Source of the DNA: Spirulina major PCC 6313
GTDB taxonomy: Bacteria > Cyanobacteriota > Cyanobacteriia > Cyanobacteriales > Spirulinaceae
DNA: 64,000 bases
Direction: 5' to 3'
Assembly: GCF_001890765.1 (NCBI RefSeq)
Contig: NZ_KV878783.1
Span: forward strand, 3,996,771-4,060,770
Shown here: piece after piece, positions 55,598 to 64,000 of the stretch
Numbering within the stretch: the stretch's first letter is position 1
Layout: each line of letters starts with the position of its first letter
The notes under the pieces: generated by a model
What the model was told of the DNA's origin: nothing
The model's database searches: none
What the model saw: only the letters and a program-made list of their open reading frames with translations
Translations under genes and position numbers: made by a program

Positions 55598-57157
55598 TTA
55601 AACCCAAAGGCGTTCCATGAAATCCCAGAACACATCATCTGGTGTAGGAGCATCTTTAGGTGCATCTGTAGTTGTTGGATCATATGCATATTCGGAGGCA
55701 GATATTCCTGATAGCATCATGTTTGGATTATCTACCCAGGCAAAACCTTCTGAGGACGAGTAGGCTGGAACTTGTCTAGAGGGAAATGCTATACCTGCGG
55801 CTTCTGTTATTGCTCGTGCAAAGGTAGTGCAATTTTCACCATACAAAGCATAACTATGAAGCGTATGATTCCCCTTAGGTGGTTCGACTCCAATCTTCCA
55901 CTCATATGCTTCGTGTAAAGCAGCCTCCCACTGATCTTCAGTAATCTTATAATCAAGTGCTAAACGCTTATATCCTTCTGGATCACCACCGCTAGGAATC
56001 GTTTGTGCGGAATCTGGATTTTCGATTTTCCCAGGATAGAACCCCAAACTATAAGATGCTTGAGGTTTTGAATCTACATAACTCACCAGTTTTACCCAAG
56101 AATGACCCATTCCACTAGGTGGCACAGCAAAAGATTTTGAAAAGAGCGAAGGCAAACAATAATTCATCATCCTACTACCATACTTTTTAGTCATAAACAG
56201 TAGGCTTTTGGTTAAGTAATTTGGATCAGCAACTTTCACTTGTAAACTGAGCCGAAAATCATTGGGTTTTCCATCTACAGGGTTTAACGGATCAGATTTT
56301 AATCCAGGTAATCCTCTATTCCCTTTACCCTCGCTCTGATCTTCTCCACTCTTCCATTTCTCATAACTTATCTCTCGTTGTAATTTTAGAGGCGTCCTGC
56401 TTGACGAAATTGTACTCTGCTTTATTCTTGTCTGTTTGCGCTGCACCGTCCCAGCACTTTGCTGCACCACATGGGTTAATTCATGGGCAAGTAACTCCTG
56501 CCCTCCCTGATTCTGGGGTGCATAGGCTCCTTGGCGGAAAAACACATCCTGCCCGGTGGTGAAGGCTTTGGCTTGAATGGATTGATTGAGTTGATCGGCG
56601 GTGTTGTTGGTATGGATGCGCACTTGGCTAAAGTTTGCACCAAAGGCGTTTTCCATCGGGGTGCGAATGCTGTCACTGAGGGATTGACCTTTGCCCCGTT
56701 CCCGCTGAATTGATTGCTCCAATTCTGTTGATGCTGTCCCGCCCGCGCTGGCTCCTGCCCGTTGTACGAGGGGCTTCATCTGCACGCTTTGGTCGTCTTC
56801 CTCACTGCCATAACCGGGCACTCGTTGAACTGCACCCTCTAGAAGTTGGCGTTGAACAGTGTTTTCGGCTGCGTTGTTCTCTCGCTGAACGGGTGGGGGT
56901 GGGGCGTTGAGGCGCTGCACGACTTGGGCGGCGACGGCATCGGCTTCTTTTTCGTATTTGTCATTGGCTGCCCCGACGGTGAGTTTGGCCATGATGGGCA
57001 GGGCGGTGGGGGGAGCCTGGGCGGTGGACTCGGTGACATTCGCGGTGGGGGGGGTTTGGGCTTTGGGGAAGGGCCGCGCATGGGGGGGGATTTCGGTTTT
57101 GTGGTGACCCGATGCTTTTGTGCTCTTTGGCACGGATGTGTAGTGGCGGCCCATCAT
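55598..57157 (-). CDS. DUF4157 (eCIS core) protein with C-terminal putative effector domain
   Basis: 519 residues from the ATG at 57157, preceded by AGAGG; the frame is open for 39 more codons upstream. The N-terminal 160 residues are low-complexity, with repeated 'VQR' motifs. DUF4157 follows: 'GQSLSDSIRTPMENAFGANFSQVRIHTN' to 'AKAFTTGQDVFFRQGAY' and the metallopeptidase-like 'LLAHELTHVVQQ'. The C-terminal part has 'GMGHSWVKL' and 'YGENCTTFARAI', a His-then-Cys order as in circularly permuted papain/LRAT or NlpC/P60-like enzymes. DUF4157 occurs in proteins loaded into contractile injection systems. I infer a toxin or effector. Confidence 0.8.
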   Translation of the reverse strand: MMGRHYTSVPKSTKASGHHKTEIPPHARPFPKAQTPPTANVTESTAQAPPTALPIMAKLTVGAANDKYEKEADAVAAQVVQRLNAPPPPVQRENNAAENTVQRQLLEGAVQRVPGYGSEEDDQSVQMKPLVQRAGASAGGTASTELEQSIQRERGKGQSLSDSIRTPMENAFGANFSQVRIHTNNTADQLNQSIQAKAFTTGQDVFFRQGAYAPQNQGGQELLAHELTHVVQQSAGTVQRKQTRIKQSTISSSRTPLKLQREISYEKWKSGEDQSEGKGNRGLPGLKSDPLNPVDGKPNDFRLSLQVKVADPNYLTKSLLFMTKKYGSRMMNYCLPSLFSKSFAVPPSGMGHSWVKLVSYVDSKPQASYSLGFYPGKIENPDSAQTIPSGGDPEGYKRLALDYKITEDQWEAALHEAYEWKIGVEPPKGNHTLHSYALYGENCTTFARAITEAAGIAFPSRQVPAYSSSEGFAWVDNPNMMLSGISASEYAYDPTTTDAPKDAPTPDDVFWDFMERLWV

Positions 57158-57328
57158 CTTAGCCTCTAGCGGATTTTGTTCTAGGATGCCATGGTGAGGT
57201 GTTGTGTGGCGATTAGCTAAAGGTCTAATTTTGAGGCGCGATCGCACCCCAAGCAGCCCAAACACCCCCGGCAAAATAACGATAAATTGTGGTGAACGAA
57301 CCCGTTTGTATTCCTTGATCTGAAAACC

Positions 57329-58177
57329 ATGTCCAACTTAACTGTGACCAGTCAAACCCGCTGTTTTGGTGGCTTGCTGGCGTTTTATCGCCACGATTCA
57401 GAGGTGTGCCGATCGCCGATGCAGTTTTCGGTGTATCTGCCGCCTCAGGCTCAGGAGGGGCGAGTCCCGGTGATCTATTGGCTGTCGGGGTTGACCTGTA
57501 CGGAGGAGAATTTTATGGCGAAGGCGGGGGCGCAACGTCTCGCGGCGGCGTGGGGGGTGATGGTGGTGGCTCCGGATACGAGTCCGAGGGGGTTGGGGTT
57601 GCCGGGGGAGGAGGAGAGTTGGGATTTTGGGACGGGGGCGGGGTTTTATGTGGATGCGATCGCGTCCCCCTGGCATGACCATTACCGGATGTTTAGCTAC
57701 GTCACCGAGGAATTACCCGCCCTGATTGCGGCCGAATTTCCCGCTGATCCGACCCGACAAAGCATCATGGGGCATTCCATGGGGGGACATGGGGCGTTGA
57801 TCTGTGCGTTGCGGTATCCCGATCGCTACCGTTCGGTGTCGGCCTTTGCGCCGATCGCGGCCCCGATGCAATGCCCCTGGGGAGAGAAAGCGTTTACGGG
57901 ATATTTAGGGAGCGATCGCACCCTCTGGGCAACCTACGATGGAACGGAATTGGTGAAAACCACGGTCTGGGATCAGCCTATTCTCATTGATCAAGGCGAG
58001 GCCGATCCTTTTCTGAGCCAAGGTCAATTAAACCCTGACCAATTCGCCGCCGCCTGTGCCACGCGGGGCCTGGACCTCACCCTCCGTTACCAGCCCGGTT
58101 ATGACCACAGCTACTATTTCATTACCTCCTTCATGGCGGATCATTTCGCGCACCATGCCGCTGCTCTGGGATTGTAG
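57329..58177 (+). CDS. fghA: S-formylglutathione hydrolase
   Basis: 282 residues, normal length. The serine hydrolase nucleophile sits in '[17 protein letters not shown]', and '[11 protein letters not shown]' and '[13 protein letters not shown]' give the Asp and His of the triad. '[19 protein letters not shown]' is the family mark near the oxyanion hole. It splits S-formylglutathione to formate and glutathione after AdhC. In many bacteria the two genes are adjacent; here about 6.7 kb of accessory DNA separate them. The promoter region of this gene lies in the 170-bp gap after the DUF4157 gene start. Confidence 0.96.
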   Translation: MSNLTVTSQTRCFGGLLAFYRHDSEVCRSPMQFSVYLPPQAQEGRVPVIYWLSGLTCTEENFMAKAGAQRLAAAWGVMVVAPDTSPRGLGLPGEEESWDFGTGAGFYVDAIASPWHDHYRMFSYVTEELPALIAAEFPADPTRQSIMGHSMGGHGALICALRYPDRYRSVSAFAPIAAPMQCPWGEKAFTGYLGSDRTLWATYDGTELVKTTVWDQPILIDQGEADPFLSQGQLNPDQFAAACATRGLDLTLRYQPGYDHSYYFITSFMADHFAHHAAALGL

Positions 58178-58179
58178 GC

Positions 58180-58908
58180 TCAGGCCAAGCGGGAGAGGAG
58201 GGAGAACACGCCAAATCCGATTAAAATCACGCCGCTCGTCGGGTTAATCCACCCTGACCAACGCCGCACGGTGAGGAGTTTTTTTAGGGTGGCGGTGAAG
58301 GTTCCGGCGAGGACGAGGGGGAGAACATAGCCGATCGCATAACTGAGCAACAGGACACCGCCGAGGGCGAGATCCTGGGTGCTGCCCACCCAGGCGAGGA
58401 GGGTGGCGAGGACAGGGGTGCTACAGGGGGAGGCGACAAGGCCGAAGGTGAGGCCGAGGAGGTAGGAGCGGACACCCGTGGGCAGGTTTTCGGCAATCCA
58501 GTCACCGCCGCCCCAACTGGGCCAGCGGAGCGGGATGATTTCCAACAGATTGAGACCCATGAGGATCGCGATCGCACTAACAAAAATCGGCAGGCCGATC
58601 CCCACCTGACCATAGACGCGCCCCAACGTCGCCGCCCCGATGCCCAACCCGGCCAGGGTCGTCGCTAATCCGAGGGCAAACCACACCGACTGCACCAACG
58701 CCATCAGTCGCCCTTGGGATTCGTAGCCGCCGATATAGGCCACCGTGATCGGCAGCATCGACAGCATACAGGGGGTGAGACTGGTCAGCAGACCCGCGCC
58801 AAAAATCAGCGTCACGCTGACAAGGCTGAGGTGGGTGAGTTGTTCGCTAACCAGGTGGTTTGCAAACTGTGACGCGGTGTAGAGGGTGGTTTGGATCTGT
58901 TCCAACAT
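58180..58908 (-). CDS. ccdA: CcdA-like thiol transporter (cytochrome c biogenesis)
   Basis: 242 residues with six or more membrane helices. The two conserved cysteines are in 'LLTSLTPCMLSMLPITVAYIGG' and 'FGLVASPCSTPVLATLLAWVG', the redox pair of the CcdA/DsbD transmembrane domain. It carries electrons from cytoplasmic thioredoxin across the membrane to reduce apocytochrome c, which in cyanobacteria serves cytochrome f and c6 assembly. The gene ends 2 nt from the fghA stop, so the two are convergent with almost no gap. Confidence 0.93.
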   Translation of the reverse strand: MLEQIQTTLYTASQFANHLVSEQLTHLSLVSVTLIFGAGLLTSLTPCMLSMLPITVAYIGGYESQGRLMALVQSVWFALGLATTLAGLGIGAATLGRVYGQVGIGLPIFVSAIAILMGLNLLEIIPLRWPSWGGGDWIAENLPTGVRSYLLGLTFGLVASPCSTPVLATLLAWVGSTQDLALGGVLLLSYAIGYVLPLVLAGTFTATLKKLLTVRRWSGWINPTSGVILIGFGVFSLLSRLA

Positions 58909-59188
58909 GGGGGGGAGTTGACTCCATCAGGGCATTTACAAAGTTTAACAAAGATGCGATCGCCCCATCCCAACGGTTATGCTGTGATTTTCCCCCATCC
59001 ATCCCCAGAATGACCCTTCATTTCTCCCGTATCCTGACAGTTCAAACGGGCAGACACATAAAACATCCTTGAAACTGTCATCACAGCGTGAACAGGGAAT
59101 TTCAAGACCCATCACGATAGTGTTACTCTAAAAATCGAGGTGCATCTCTAAACCTCTCAATAATAAATTTTTATTATGAAGCAGGGCT

Positions 59189-59635
59189 TTGCTAGTGATT
59201 GCCATTACATTACTTCATCCGAGTCAATCCACTCCAGTTCAAAGTTGGATCTTTGAGCGTGAATCTGTTGTCACAGTGGGACGCGGAAGTCAAAATGATA
59301 TCGTACTTTACAGTGCTGTCGTATCCCGTCGTCATGCCGTTTTAGAATGCAAAGACGATCAATGGACGCTATCTAATCATGGTACGAATGGGATTATGGT
59401 CAACGGCCATTTGCTTGCAACAACGGTCAATATTACGGATGGGATGGTGATTCGGTTTGGAGAGTCCGGCCCGAAATTACGCATTCAGTTAGGGGCTGTG
59501 AAATCCGAGATGTTAGGCAAAGTGATTAAACGGCGATCGCTCACCCCCAAAGCCGTTAAACATCTCGACATTGATACCAACATTAAAAACAAACTCAAAA
59601 CCCCCAAACAAGATAAATCCACATTCCTAGAATGA
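59189..59635 (+). CDS. FHA-domain protein
   Basis: 148 residues; the frame begins with TTG at 59189, with GTG at 59195 as an alternative. One forkhead-associated domain occupies about residues 20-105: 'VVTVGRGSQNDIVLYSAVVSRRHAVLE' has the phosphothreonine-binding Arg and Ser-Arg-Arg-His residues, and 'SNHGTNGIMVNG' the Asn of the loop. The tail is basic ('KVIKRRSLTPKAVKHL', 'NKLKTPKQDK'). It would bind a phosphothreonine peptide, for example from a Ser/Thr kinase. No kinase is adjacent. Confidence 0.9.
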   Translation: MLVIAITLLHPSQSTPVQSWIFERESVVTVGRGSQNDIVLYSAVVSRRHAVLECKDDQWTLSNHGTNGIMVNGHLLATTVNITDGMVIRFGESGPKLRIQLGAVKSEMLGKVIKRRSLTPKAVKHLDIDTNIKNKLKTPKQDKSTFLE

Positions 59636-59681
59636 TCCAGCGTCGCCATCAATGCCCTGGACTTTTTCCTTTTTGAAATAA

Positions 59682-59770
59682 TATAGCGGTTGCCATCAAC
59701 ACGAGGGACAAAGATTCTCAATCCCCCTTAAAAAGGAGATGGCGCTCTCATCTTTGCGCAATTCGCTATC
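59682..59770. mobile_element. TATAGCGG-family inverted-repeat element, copy 3
   Basis: Ends TATAGCGGTTGCC and, reversed, ATAGCGAATTGCG. The interior holds 'acacgagggacaaagattct' and 'atcccccttaaaaaggag', shared with a fragment at about 16665-16725. Confidence 0.65.
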
Positions 59771-59945
59771 TTGCAGCTTGTTCACCCATCAACGGTGAGG
59801 GCTATCCACTGTTGTCGCCCATCAATAGTGAGGACTGTCCCCCTGGGCCAAGCCACCGGGCGAGGAGTGATCCCCAGTAAGGCTTGAGCCTGTTCGCTTC
59901 ACGTTTACCACTGCTATAGTAGCGATTATTCATTCTGGCTCCAGA

Positions 59946-61745
59946 ATGTCCCTACGTTTCTTTGCCGTCTTAGCCAATACCCCGCAACTCCTGAAATTAG
60001 TGTGGTCAGCCAGTCCGAAATGGCTGCTCATTTCGCTCCTGACGACCCTCAGCACGTCTGTTTTACCCGCTGTCCAACTCTATATCGGTAAACTCACCCT
60101 CGATCAGATTATTGCCGTCATCGGACAACCCCCCGCCCTCTGGACTCCTGTTTTTACCCTGATTCTCGCGGCCTTGGGGGTGATGGTGTTCAACGACATT
60201 TTGAGTGAGCTTTCCACCTATACATCGTTGGTTTTGAGCGATCGCTTCACCCTCTACGCCAGTAACATCCTGCTCCGCCAAGCCGTCAAGCTTGATCTCG
60301 CCCACTACGAACTCCCCGAATTCTACGACCTCCTCAGTCGCGCCCAACAAAGCGGTAGCACCTACCCCGTGCGCGCCCTCACCCTCTTCACCAGTTTCCT
60401 CGGCCAAGGCATTAAACTTCTCACCCTCGTGGGACTCATGATTCAGTTTAGTCCCCTCGCCACCCTCCTCCTGATTGCCACCTCCATCCCCGCCTTTGCC
60501 ATTAGTGTGCAGTTTTCCGGCAAACGCTTTAAGGTATTACGCCGCCAAACCCAAAGCGGACGATTCGCCGATTATCTCCAACGCATTCTTACCCATCAAG
60601 ACTTTGTCAAAGAAATTCGTCTGTTTAATTTAAGTGAACATTTATTAGCACAATGGCACACAATCCGGCATCAATTTAACCACGAAGCTGAACAACTTGC
60701 CCGCCAACAAACCCGCGCCCGCACCTTCTCTAACCTCCTCTCAAAACTGGGATTTTATGCCACCTATACCTGGATTGTGATTCAAACCCTCCGCGCTCAA
60801 ATCACCATTGGCTCCTTAGGGATGTATAGCGGTGCATTTCGCCAATCCCAAAGCGCTATGCAGGGTCTCCTTGAAGATCTCGCTAGGCTTTATGAGGTAA
60901 ACCTATATGTGAGTCAATTTTTTGATTTTTTAAACTTGCAACCCCATGTCAAAAATGCCGCCCAGCCTCGCCCTTTTCCCAACCCATTACAGCAGGGTCT
61001 TACCCTTGAAAATGTCAGTTTTACCTATCCCGGTGCAGACCGGCCCACTCTTGACAATTTAAACCTATCGGTGCGGCCAGGGGAAAGTATTGCGATCGTG
61101 GGGGTTAATGGTGCGGGAAAAACCACATTATTGAAACTTTTAACTCGTTTTTATGATGTGAGTTCCGGTGAAATTAGCATTGATCAGATTCCGATTACTC
61201 AGCTTGATTTAGTGGAGTTGCGGCGTAATGTGGGAGTAATTTTTCAGGATTTTGCCCGGTATAACTTCAGTGTTTTTGATAATATCGGGTTTGGGAATAT
61301 TCAAGACCATCAAAATCTTGCCTCTATTCAAAAAGCAGGACGAGATGCGGGGGCAGATCCGATGATTACCACCCTAGATCAAGGCTATCAAACGATGCTG
61401 GGTAAGATTTTTCCGGGGGGGCGAGAATTATCTGGAGGGCAATGGCAAAAAATCGGCCTGGCGCGGGCGTTTATGACCCCAGCTCAAATTTTGATTTTGG
61501 ATGAACCGACGGCGGCGTTGGATGCGATCGCAGAATACGACCTCTTCCAACGCTTTCGCAAACTTGCCGCCGGTAAAATCACCTTTCTCGTCAGTCATCG
61601 CTTTTCAACGGTGCGCATGGCCGATCGCATCATTGTTTTGGAACATGGCACGATCCAAGAAATGGGGAGTCATGCCGAACTCATGGCCCGCGATGGTGTT
61701 TATGCGCGGATGTTCACCCTCCAATCCTCCAGCTACGATGCCTAG
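59946..61745 (+). CDS. ABC exporter, fused permease and ATPase
   Basis: 599 residues. The N-terminal 330 are the permease with about six helices ('WLLISLLTTLSTSVLPAVQLYIGK' and on). The ATPase domain has Walker A 'GVNGAGKTTLLKLL' (about residue 385), Q-loop 'VIFQDFARYNFSVFDNIGFG', signature 'LSGGQWQKIGLARAF', Walker B 'ILILDEPTAALD' and the H-loop 'VSHRFSTVRMAD'. It is a half-size type IV exporter and should work as a dimer. The next two genes on the other strand make glycan- and sulfate-modifying enzymes, so a lipid-linked saccharide is a possible substrate. Confidence 0.9.
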   Translation: MSLRFFAVLANTPQLLKLVWSASPKWLLISLLTTLSTSVLPAVQLYIGKLTLDQIIAVIGQPPALWTPVFTLILAALGVMVFNDILSELSTYTSLVLSDRFTLYASNILLRQAVKLDLAHYELPEFYDLLSRAQQSGSTYPVRALTLFTSFLGQGIKLLTLVGLMIQFSPLATLLLIATSIPAFAISVQFSGKRFKVLRRQTQSGRFADYLQRILTHQDFVKEIRLFNLSEHLLAQWHTIRHQFNHEAEQLARQQTRARTFSNLLSKLGFYATYTWIVIQTLRAQITIGSLGMYSGAFRQSQSAMQGLLEDLARLYEVNLYVSQFFDFLNLQPHVKNAAQPRPFPNPLQQGLTLENVSFTYPGADRPTLDNLNLSVRPGESIAIVGVNGAGKTTLLKLLTRFYDVSSGEISIDQIPITQLDLVELRRNVGVIFQDFARYNFSVFDNIGFGNIQDHQNLASIQKAGRDAGADPMITTLDQGYQTMLGKIFPGGRELSGGQWQKIGLARAFMTPAQILILDEPTAALDAIAEYDLFQRFRKLAAGKITFLVSHRFSTVRMADRIIVLEHGTIQEMGSHAELMARDGVYARMFTLQSSSYDA

Positions 61746-63211
61746 GACAGGACTGGATTCTCCATTAAACGGGCCTCATCATTGAGCAAGGATTTTAACA
61801 TCGTTTGCTTTTTGATAAAGGGGAAGGGCTGCTCAATCATAGGACAGCCGAGGAACGGACAAAGCTGCTGCCAGCCTTCCCCTGCGCCAATATTGAGCAC
61901 TAAGAGTGATTCAGGGCGATCGCGGAAATAGTCGAGGGTATTGCGATAGTGCAAATCGTAGACATAGGCCATGCGATCGCGATTAAACTCATAACACCCA
62001 TACACCGTACTCCGCAGAAAACGCCGAATCCGCATATGAATTTCTTGCTCTGGCACATCACTTAAGTCAAACGCCGGCCGGTTGGCATAATGACGCTCCA
62101 TTGCATCAAGCCATTGCTCGCGATCGCGGATCGTTAAAATAAATTTACTCCCCGGAAACAACTGATCCAACTGTGGATAAAACGCCGACACCGTAATATC
62201 CGTAATGCCATCAAACTGTTGAAGCAAGGAAAACTGATAATGTCCTTCTGCAAGTTCCCGAAATGTTGTTTCATCTTCGGGGTAATGAATCATTTTAAAC
62301 CCCAAAACATGCAACGCGCTGGTGAGGCTTTTGGTTCCCGTCCGGCTGAGGCCAATGCCAAACACTTTAAAACTCGATTGGGCCTCAGCCGGCATTTGCA
62401 GCGAACCCCCTCCTAAATTTACCAACTGCCACGGCCACACCTGCCGTGTCTGCTGATCAATCATTGCATAGGTTAACTCCGGCTGTTCCGGCAATTCCAG
62501 GGTTGCGATCGCCGCCTCAGCGATCTCCGGTAATCGCTGAATATAGGCATCTATTTCAGCCGGTGTTGCCTCTAACGCCACATCCTGTTGAGTGTTTTGA
62601 ATCGCCAGTTTAGCGATCTTAAAATCCAGATCATCAGGATAGTTATCCCAATATTTTAATGCCGCCTCCAATTCACTCCGGTTCACCGCCGTTCGACTCC
62701 GCAATTCACGCAGCGCCAGCTTGGCATAGACATGATGATAGGCCTGAAAATAGTCATGAAGAATTCGGAAACTCTTAAAATGTTTCTTGAATTTGAGGTT
62801 AGACAATGCAAAGCTACGCAAGCGCGATTCTGGCCGTAGAACATATTTTTCATCATTTTCTGGCGGCTCAATTTTTTGCATCTCGCGCACGACATCAATC
62901 CGCGTAATATGCACTCCCTGATGAATATGCCCTCGGAACTTATCGAGCACATAACAATCCACATAGGGAAATGAATTACGCTGCAAAAATTTGGACAAGT
63001 CTTCCAAAATCAAGCAATCGGCATCCATAAATACCACAAAATCGCAATCATAGTCAATTTGCAACATTTTTTGAACGGCGGCCGAAAAGGGACGCACATT
63101 TTCAATCAAGTGAACGCGATTCGGCTTGATTTGTTGAATCGCTAAATCAAGGGCTATGGCGCTGGTACGTTCGTCAATAGTCCGAAAGACAAGATCAATA
63201 CGTTTCGTCAT
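61742..63211 (-). CDS. Fusion of an N-terminal GT-A-like domain and a C-terminal sulfotransferase
   Basis: 489 residues. The first about 200 resemble a GT-A glycosyltransferase: 'LVFRTIDERTSAIALDLAIQQ', then 'CDFVVFMDADCLILEDL' with the metal DxD, and 'YVDCYVLDKFRGHIHQGVHITR'. From about residue 283 a sulfotransferase P-loop reads 'FKVFGIGLSRTGTKSLTSALHVLG', with 'FPGSKFILTIRDREQWLDAMERH' as the second PAPS-contact region. It may add a sugar and a sulfate, or recognise one product. Its stop overlaps the ABC gene stop by 4 nt. A second sulfotransferase gene follows upstream. Confidence 0.75.
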   Translation of the reverse strand: MTKRIDLVFRTIDERTSAIALDLAIQQIKPNRVHLIENVRPFSAAVQKMLQIDYDCDFVVFMDADCLILEDLSKFLQRNSFPYVDCYVLDKFRGHIHQGVHITRIDVVREMQKIEPPENDEKYVLRPESRLRSFALSNLKFKKHFKSFRILHDYFQAYHHVYAKLALRELRSRTAVNRSELEAALKYWDNYPDDLDFKIAKLAIQNTQQDVALEATPAEIDAYIQRLPEIAEAAIATLELPEQPELTYAMIDQQTRQVWPWQLVNLGGGSLQMPAEAQSSFKVFGIGLSRTGTKSLTSALHVLGFKMIHYPEDETTFRELAEGHYQFSLLQQFDGITDITVSAFYPQLDQLFPGSKFILTIRDREQWLDAMERHYANRPAFDLSDVPEQEIHMRIRRFLRSTVYGCYEFNRDRMAYVYDLHYRNTLDYFRDRPESLLVLNIGAGEGWQQLCPFLGCPMIEQPFPFIKKQTMLKSLLNDEARLMENPVLS

Positions 63212-63231
63212 GGTTGTTAGGTTGCCTTAAG

Positions 63232-64000
63232 TTAGGAGGGATGCCATTCAAAGGATTGATTCACCTCACTCGCTAAGCGAGCGAAGATTTGGTGCTGCTC
63301 TGGAGACAGTTCCTGTTGCCAGCGTAAATCAAGAATAATATCTGATTGATGTTCCTGATAATATTGACGGTTACTGGGTGTCATGGTTTGCAAAAGCTGC
63401 GATTGATGACGAGCCGCCAAGAATTGTGTACCGTTGTTGCCGCCGAGAATGTGATAGGTTTGTCGCGAAAAATCTCGCATTTGGGGTTCATGGGGAATTG
63501 TCAAAAAATCACATAAACCCTTGAGAATGCTGGTGGTATTGCTGGCAAGCTCTTCATAGTGAATGATGATTTTTGGCCCTGCAAATTCCTCAAATAATGC
63601 TTGAGCTTTTTTGATTTTTTCTATCCAGTTTTCGATGATTGTTTCGATGGAAAGGTCGGGATATTTGCGACGATAAGAGTTGACAACACCTCGACCATCA
63701 CGTTTCAAGAAAATCAGATGGGGCTTGGCTTCAGTCTTCACCAGTTTTTTGTATTGTTGGTGAATCCAGTCAGCACCGGAGGTGGAATCAATCATTAAGG
63801 GTGCTGTGATGCCAAGGGTCGTGCTGATATGTTGTGAGAGTTGTTCATAGAGATCGCAATCTGAGGTGAGTGACACAGTACCCCAGACTGGACAATGAAT
63901 GCCACAAAATTTGCAGGAGCGTTTTTGTAATGGGGCTTTTTCTTTCGTCAGAAAACGACTTTTTTCGCCTTCTCCACAGTAAAAGCTTTGGGAATGATTC
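63232..64000 (-). CDS. Sulfotransferase-like protein, 5' end beyond window
   Basis: The frame stays open to the window edge, so the start lies upstream; an internal GTG at 63876 is probably not the start. The visible part has 'RSCKFCGIHCPVWG', a cysteine cluster seen in a bacterial sulfotransferase family, then 'LMIDSTSGADWIHQQY', 'HLIFLKRDGRGVVNSYRRKYP' (the PAPS 3'-phosphate-binding Arg-Asp-x-Arg) and 'IIHYEELASN'. It would transfer sulfate from PAPS to a sugar or peptide. It runs in the same direction as the fusion gene, 20 nt apart, so the two are probably one operon. Confidence 0.8.
   Translation of the reverse strand, partial: NHSQSFYCGEGEKSRFLTKEKAPLQKRSCKFCGIHCPVWGTVSLTSDCDLYEQLSQHISTTLGITAPLMIDSTSGADWIHQQYKKLVKTEAKPHLIFLKRDGRGVVNSYRRKYPDLSIETIIENWIEKIKKAQALFEEFAGPKIIIHYEELASNTTSILKGLCDFLTIPHEPQMRDFSRQTYHILGGNNGTQFLAARHQSQLLQTMTPSNRQYYQEHQSDIILDLRWQQELSPEQHQIFARLASEVNQSFEWHPS

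Noticed and set aside
49561-58177. Whole region as a complete eCIS gene cluster
   Set aside because: No sheath, tube, spike or baseplate gene is present; only an ATPase and a DUF4157 protein support the link.

Overview
The window reads as chromosomal DNA of a cyanobacterium. The octamer GCGATCGC (HIP1) recurs throughout. Several genes are cyanobacterial in type: Crr7, single-RRM RNA-binding proteins, a self-cleaving LexA with a matching upstream box, xisH/xisI, and small zinc-ribbon and basic proteins. I saw no rRNA, tRNA or CRISPR array. The exact genus cannot be decided from the sequence.

Layout. 1-3.2 kb: end of a DinG-like helicase, two abutting small inverted-repeat elements, and ruvA coupled to a proline-rich protein. 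3.4-6.9 kb: a Gfo/Idh/MocA oxidoreductase and an NAD-dependent epimerase separated by an IsrB-type element (RuvC nuclease without HNH) with matched terminal hairpins and a probable omega RNA. 6.9-11.2 kb: an AT-rich accessory stretch with a 401-codon gene split by an IS66-type element (8-bp target duplication) and an orphan D12-class adenine methylase. 11.3-14 kb: three RRM genes in tandem, each behind the same promoter box and a leader of about 130 nt, then a 57-residue basic protein. 14-29 kb: mostly housekeeping or metabolic genes (GT39 glycosyltransferase, flavin reductase, MIF-like tautomerase, Uma2, selO, crr7, two-component kinase, GT2-TPR protein, LpxB-like protein, amidohydrolase, hypE, trmFO). 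29.8-47.2 kb: HD hydrolase, TPR protein, an M48-like protein that has lost its zinc ligands, an HNH pair, a membrane coiled-coil/HicA fusion, cysE, purA, L25, argH, a 145-bp tandem array, an OmpR-type regulator, hydantoin racemase, lexA and panB. 47.4-58.9 kb: sensor kinase, the formaldehyde-detoxification genes adhC and fghA with a foreign-looking island between them, and ccdA. 59.2-64 kb: FHA protein, ABC exporter, and a glycosyltransferase-sulfotransferase fusion beside a second sulfotransferase.

The most interesting region is 50.7-57.2 kb. Between adhC and fghA, normally partners in one pathway, lie an AAA+ ATPase of the type found with extracellular contractile injection systems (eCIS), xisH (cut by an ISKra4-type element with a -1 frameshift site) and xisI, a 91-bp second copy of the ATPase 3' end, a shrunken IS200/IS605-like element that may keep an omega-RNA end, and a DUF4157 (eCIS core) protein whose C-terminal half looks like a permuted papain-like effector.

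A second theme is small mobile DNA. At least five families of short inverted-repeat elements are scattered between genes. Four of them end exactly at the TAG stop codon of a neighbouring gene (ruvA, GT2-TPR, M48-like, Uma2).
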